Position numbers and translations under genes: made by a program. The notes under the pieces are model-generated. The model was not told the origin of the DNA, did not search any database, and saw only the letters and a list, made by a program, of their open reading frames with translations. Positions 5,737-7,501 of a stretch of 7,501 nt of DNA are shown here, one piece after another. Source of the stretch: Planctomycetota bacterium (lineage in GTDB: Bacteria > Planctomycetota > UBA8742 > SKZP01); the NCBI GenBank assembly GCA_007127275.1, contig SKZP01000359.1, forward strand, positions 1 through 7,501. Direction: 5' to 3'. Position 1 is the stretch's first letter. Every line of letters starts with the position of its first letter.

Positions 5737-6776
5737 ACGGCAACGACGGCGAGGCGTTCCCGGCACCGCCAGCCGGCACCCCCGACGAGGCGCCGAAGGA
5801 AACGCACGACACGCAAAGCCCCTCCGAGGCGACGCCGGAAGGAACGACCGGCGAGGACTTGTCGCAACGCCGGGGCGAACGAATACGAAACAGGCGCAAA
5901 AACATGTGGCAATGGCCGTTGCTTGTGGTGTTGCTCATCGCGGTCGTCTGGACCTTCGGCGCCCTCTTCAGTCGCCACCTTTTCCTCTATCATCCCACCT
6001 CGCTTACCGAAGAGGAGTTGATGGAGATGGTCGCGGCGAATCCGCGCTGGAGTGTCGACGTGACGAGCTTCACCGTTGCGGAGAATGCAGGGGACAAACC
6101 CCAGGAGCGCTCCGCCGTCGGCCTGATTCGCTACGGTGCGCCGAATGCGCCGTGGGTCCTCTACTTCGGCGGCAACGCCCAGAGTCTCGCGAACTCACGG
6201 GCGCTGCTCGACTCCTTGTTGGGAGACCGTCCGTGGGGCGCGGCCGTGTGGGCCTACCGCGGCTACGACGGCACCCCCGGCTCGCCGACCGAGCGCCGCC
6301 TCGTCGCCGACGGCCTCGCCCTGGCGCGTACCTTGATGCACCGCCAAAGCGTCGAGCCGAAGCGCCTCGTCATTGTCGGCCAGTCCCTTGGCAGCGGCGT
6401 TGCCACCCAAGTCGCCAAGGGCCTCGCCGCCGAGGGGGAGCCCGCCGGCGCACTCGTGCTGGTCTCGCCGTTTCGCTCCATTCCGGCGGTAGGCAATGAC
6501 CACTTCTTTTGGCCACTCGGCCACACGGTGCCGGACAAGTATGACAACATGAAACACCTCCCGGCGACCGAGTCCCCGGTGATGATTGTCCACGGTACCG
6601 ACGACGACGTCATTCCGTACCGTCACGGCAAAGCGCTCCACGAAGCGAACACGCCGCGCAGTGAGTTCGTGTCCGTGGACGGATACGGCCACAACGACGT
6701 CTGGAGCGCCCCGCAGCTCACCAACAACGTGCGGCAATTCATAGAACGCCACGCGTACCAACGCGAGCACGAGTAA
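5733..6776 (+). CDS. Membrane-anchored alpha/beta hydrolase (Bem46/ABHD17-like serine hydrolase)
   Basis: The 347-residue protein is a serine hydrolase of the Bem46/ABHD13/ABHD17 type. Residues 1-58 are hydrophilic, Pro/Glu/Thr-rich and end in a basic cluster (RRGERIRNRRKN). A TM helix follows at ~59-80, so the catalytic domain should face the periplasm or extracytoplasmic side. Visible motifs are the oxyanion-side YFGGNA (144-149), YRGYDG (175-180), nucleophile elbow GQSLGSG with S218, HGTDDDVIP with the likely acid D291 (D290/D292 close by), and YGHND with H320. The triad is complete and the fold has its usual length. ATG 5733 is chosen for its good ribosome site and the ATGA overlap with the preceding gene; the longer open frame reads through that gene. 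The substrate cannot be told: known relatives are esterases, thioesterases (ABHD17) or unassigned. Pairing with a four-TM protein suggests an envelope lipid or acyl-protein substrate, but that is inference. Confidence 0.92.
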   Translation: MNGNDGEAFPAPPAGTPDEAPKETHDTQSPSEATPEGTTGEDLSQRRGERIRNRRKNMWQWPLLVVLLIAVVWTFGALFSRHLFLYHPTSLTEEELMEMVAANPRWSVDVTSFTVAENAGDKPQERSAVGLIRYGAPNAPWVLYFGGNAQSLANSRALLDSLLGDRPWGAAVWAYRGYDGTPGSPTERRLVADGLALARTLMHRQSVEPKRLVIVGQSLGSGVATQVAKGLAAEGEPAGALVLVSPFRSIPAVGNDHFFWPLGHTVPDKYDNMKHLPATESPVMIVHGTDDDVIPYRHGKALHEANTPRSEFVSVDGYGHNDVWSAPQLTNNVRQFIERHAYQREHE

Positions 6777-6803
6777 CCGCTACGCGACTTCGCTGCGACA
6801 ACC

Positions 6804-6842
6804 GCGCGGGGCGCAAGCCCGAATGCCGTTACCCGCCCGCGC
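6804..6842. repeat. Inverted repeat after the hydrolase gene
   Basis: GCGCGGG (6804-6810) and CCCGCGC (6836-6842) are exact complements separated by 25 bases. It begins 27 bases after the hydrolase stop. No T-run follows. Confidence 0.35.
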
Positions 6843-6860
6843 ATTGAGATCCGAAACTTC

Positions 6861-6936
6861 AAGCCCACGGACCGCGGCCGGTCGGTCCCACGCGTTGACG
6901 GATTCGACCCCCGGGCCACGGCCCGTGGGCTTTTCT
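6861..6936 (+). terminator. Putative terminator of the four-TM/hydrolase operon
   Basis: AAGCCCACGG (6861-6870) and CCGTGGGCTT (6923-6932) are perfect 10-base complements, and the right arm runs into TTTTCTCC. The 52-base interior is long for an intrinsic terminator. An inner hairpin with CGGGC/GCCCG (6912-6916 with 6921-6925) competes with the outer arm. The position downstream of the operon and the T-rich tail support a terminator, with moderate doubt. Confidence 0.4.
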
Positions 6937-6966
6937 CCTCGGAAACAACGAGTTCGCCCGGTGTTT

Positions 6967-6996
6967 GGTGCGCCCTCACCCGTAGGGGGGCACACC
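6967..6996. other. Hairpin downstream of the unfoldase gene
   Basis: GGTG (6967-6970) pairs with CACC (6993-6996), then after one mismatch GCCCTC pairs with the G-run (five Watson-Crick pairs and one G:U). No T-run follows on the minus strand, so a role in ending the unfoldase transcript is only possible. Confidence 0.3.
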
Positions 6997-7054
6997 CACC
7001 GAGACCGAAGCCTCCCCGGGGACCTGCAGGCGGAACGTGGTGGCAGCGACTTGC

Positions 7055-7501
7055 TTACGCGGCGTCGTCGGCCTTCTGCTCTTGCGCGGCCGGCGTGCTT
7101 ACCTCGACCTGTTCCGGCTGCAGCAGCGCGTCGGCCGCTTCCGGGAAGAGCTTGGCGTTGCGCTCGACGACGTCTCGACTGATCAGCACCTTGTTGTCTT
7201 CCTTTTTCGGCGCCACACTCGGTAGGTCGTAGAGCGCGTCGGTCATGAACGACTCCATGATGGAGCGCAGGCCGCGTGCGCCGGTCTTGCGTTCGAGCGC
7301 CTTCTTGGCCACCGCCCGCAACGCATCCTCCTCGAACTCGAGCTCCAACTCTTCCAGTTCGAAGTACTTCTTGTACTGCTTGACGAGGCTGTTCTTAGGC
7401 TCGCGCAGGATGCGATGAAAATCCGCGGCGCCCAATGACTCCAGCTCCACACGGATGGGAAAACGGCCTTGAAGCTCGGGAATGAGATCGCTCACGCTCG
7501 A
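7055..7501 (-). CDS. clpX: ClpX-type AAA+ unfoldase, C-terminal part (HslU-like segment; 5' partial)
   Basis: Only the last ~149 residues are visible. The gene enters from the right edge, and the GTG at 7495 is an internal valine codon. The family unfolds proteins with ATP and feeds them to the ClpP or HslV peptidase in the cytoplasm. The end of the AAA+ large domain reads [17 protein letters not shown], which is the HslU form; ClpX usually has a LIPE-[LF]-[VI]-GRLPV form. Next comes [10 protein letters not shown], shared by both families. The small domain is clearly ClpX-like: [22 protein letters not shown] with the sensor-2 arginine in GARGLR, then ALYDLPS. HslU has GARRLHTV instead. An acidic Ala/Gln/Glu tail of about 35 residues ends the protein. 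The zinc-binding domain of ClpX or the I-domain of HslU would lie outside the window, so the choice of clpX over hslU rests on the small domain. Confidence 0.8.
   Translation of the reverse strand, partial: SSVSDLIPELQGRFPIRVELESLGAADFHRILREPKNSLVKQYKKYFELEELELEFEEDALRAVAKKALERKTGARGLRSIMESFMTDALYDLPSVAPKKEDNKVLISRDVVERNAKLFPEAADALLQPEQVEVSTPAAQEQKADDAA

Larger units (their letters stand above)
6777..7054. other. Convergent intergenic region with inverted repeats
   Basis: These 278 bases separate the stops of the hydrolase and the unfoldase. No convincing gene is present. Three inverted repeats are visible: 6804-6842, 6861-6932 and 6967-6996. Only the second is followed by a T-rich run, and this on the plus strand. 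Confidence 0.65.

Noticed and set aside
6896..6910. GGATTCGAC, resembling the conserved 5' signature of tmRNA and a tRNA T-loop.
   Set aside because: There is too little space before the unfoldase gene for a tmRNA, no matching 3' tRNA-like end with CCA is found, and T-arm pairing around the motif fails.

Overview
The window is GC-rich and densely coding. It has five recognisable genes, two of them cut by the window edges. A Hanks-type Ser/Thr kinase, a very large membrane-anchored protein with chlamydial Pmp-like beta-helix repeats, and long Arg/Ala/Pro-rich linkers point to a complex-lifestyle bacterium. A planctomycete or other PVC-group organism is the best guess, with myxobacteria or a similar group as the alternative. 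No rRNA, tRNA, CRISPR array or intact mobile element is visible, so taxonomy rests on protein style only.

Layout from left to right. (1) Positions 1-2673, plus strand: the 3' part of a large single-pass membrane protein with a TM helix, an acidic coiled-coil stalk, two beta-sandwich-like regions and a C-terminal right-handed beta-helix with FxxN / GG[GA] repeats. Its start lies outside the window. (2) Positions 2674-2981: a convergent gap holding a long inverted repeat with a UUCG-capped inner stem. (3) Positions 2982-4436, minus strand: a complete Ser/Thr protein kinase with all catalytic residues, a long basic low-complexity linker and a TM helix at the extreme C-terminus. (4) Positions 4437-4890: a 454-base divergent intergenic region unusually rich in perfect inverted repeats, with a plausible promoter close to the next gene. 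(5) Positions 4891-5736 and 5733-6776, plus strand: a two-gene operon with an ATGA overlap. It encodes an unrecognised four-TM protein and a membrane-anchored Bem46/ABHD17-like alpha/beta hydrolase. (6) Positions 6777-7054: a convergent gap with terminator-like inverted repeats. (7) Positions 7055-7501, minus strand: the C-terminal part of a Clp/Hsl-family unfoldase (AAA+). It reads as ClpX over most of its length but carries an HslU-like segment at the visible N-terminal side.

How the genes may work together is inference. The kinase, the giant surface-type protein, the four-TM protein and the hydrolase are all predicted to be membrane-anchored, which fits a cell-envelope sensing or maintenance neighbourhood. 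The only coupling seen directly is the translational overlap of the four-TM protein and the hydrolase. The unfoldase appears to be an unrelated housekeeping neighbour.

The most interesting items are the anchored Pmp-like beta-helix protein and its possible upstream kinase part, the structured divergent intergenic region, the four-TM/hydrolase pair, and the ClpX/HslU mosaic signature. None can be called a new defence or mobile system from the sequence alone.
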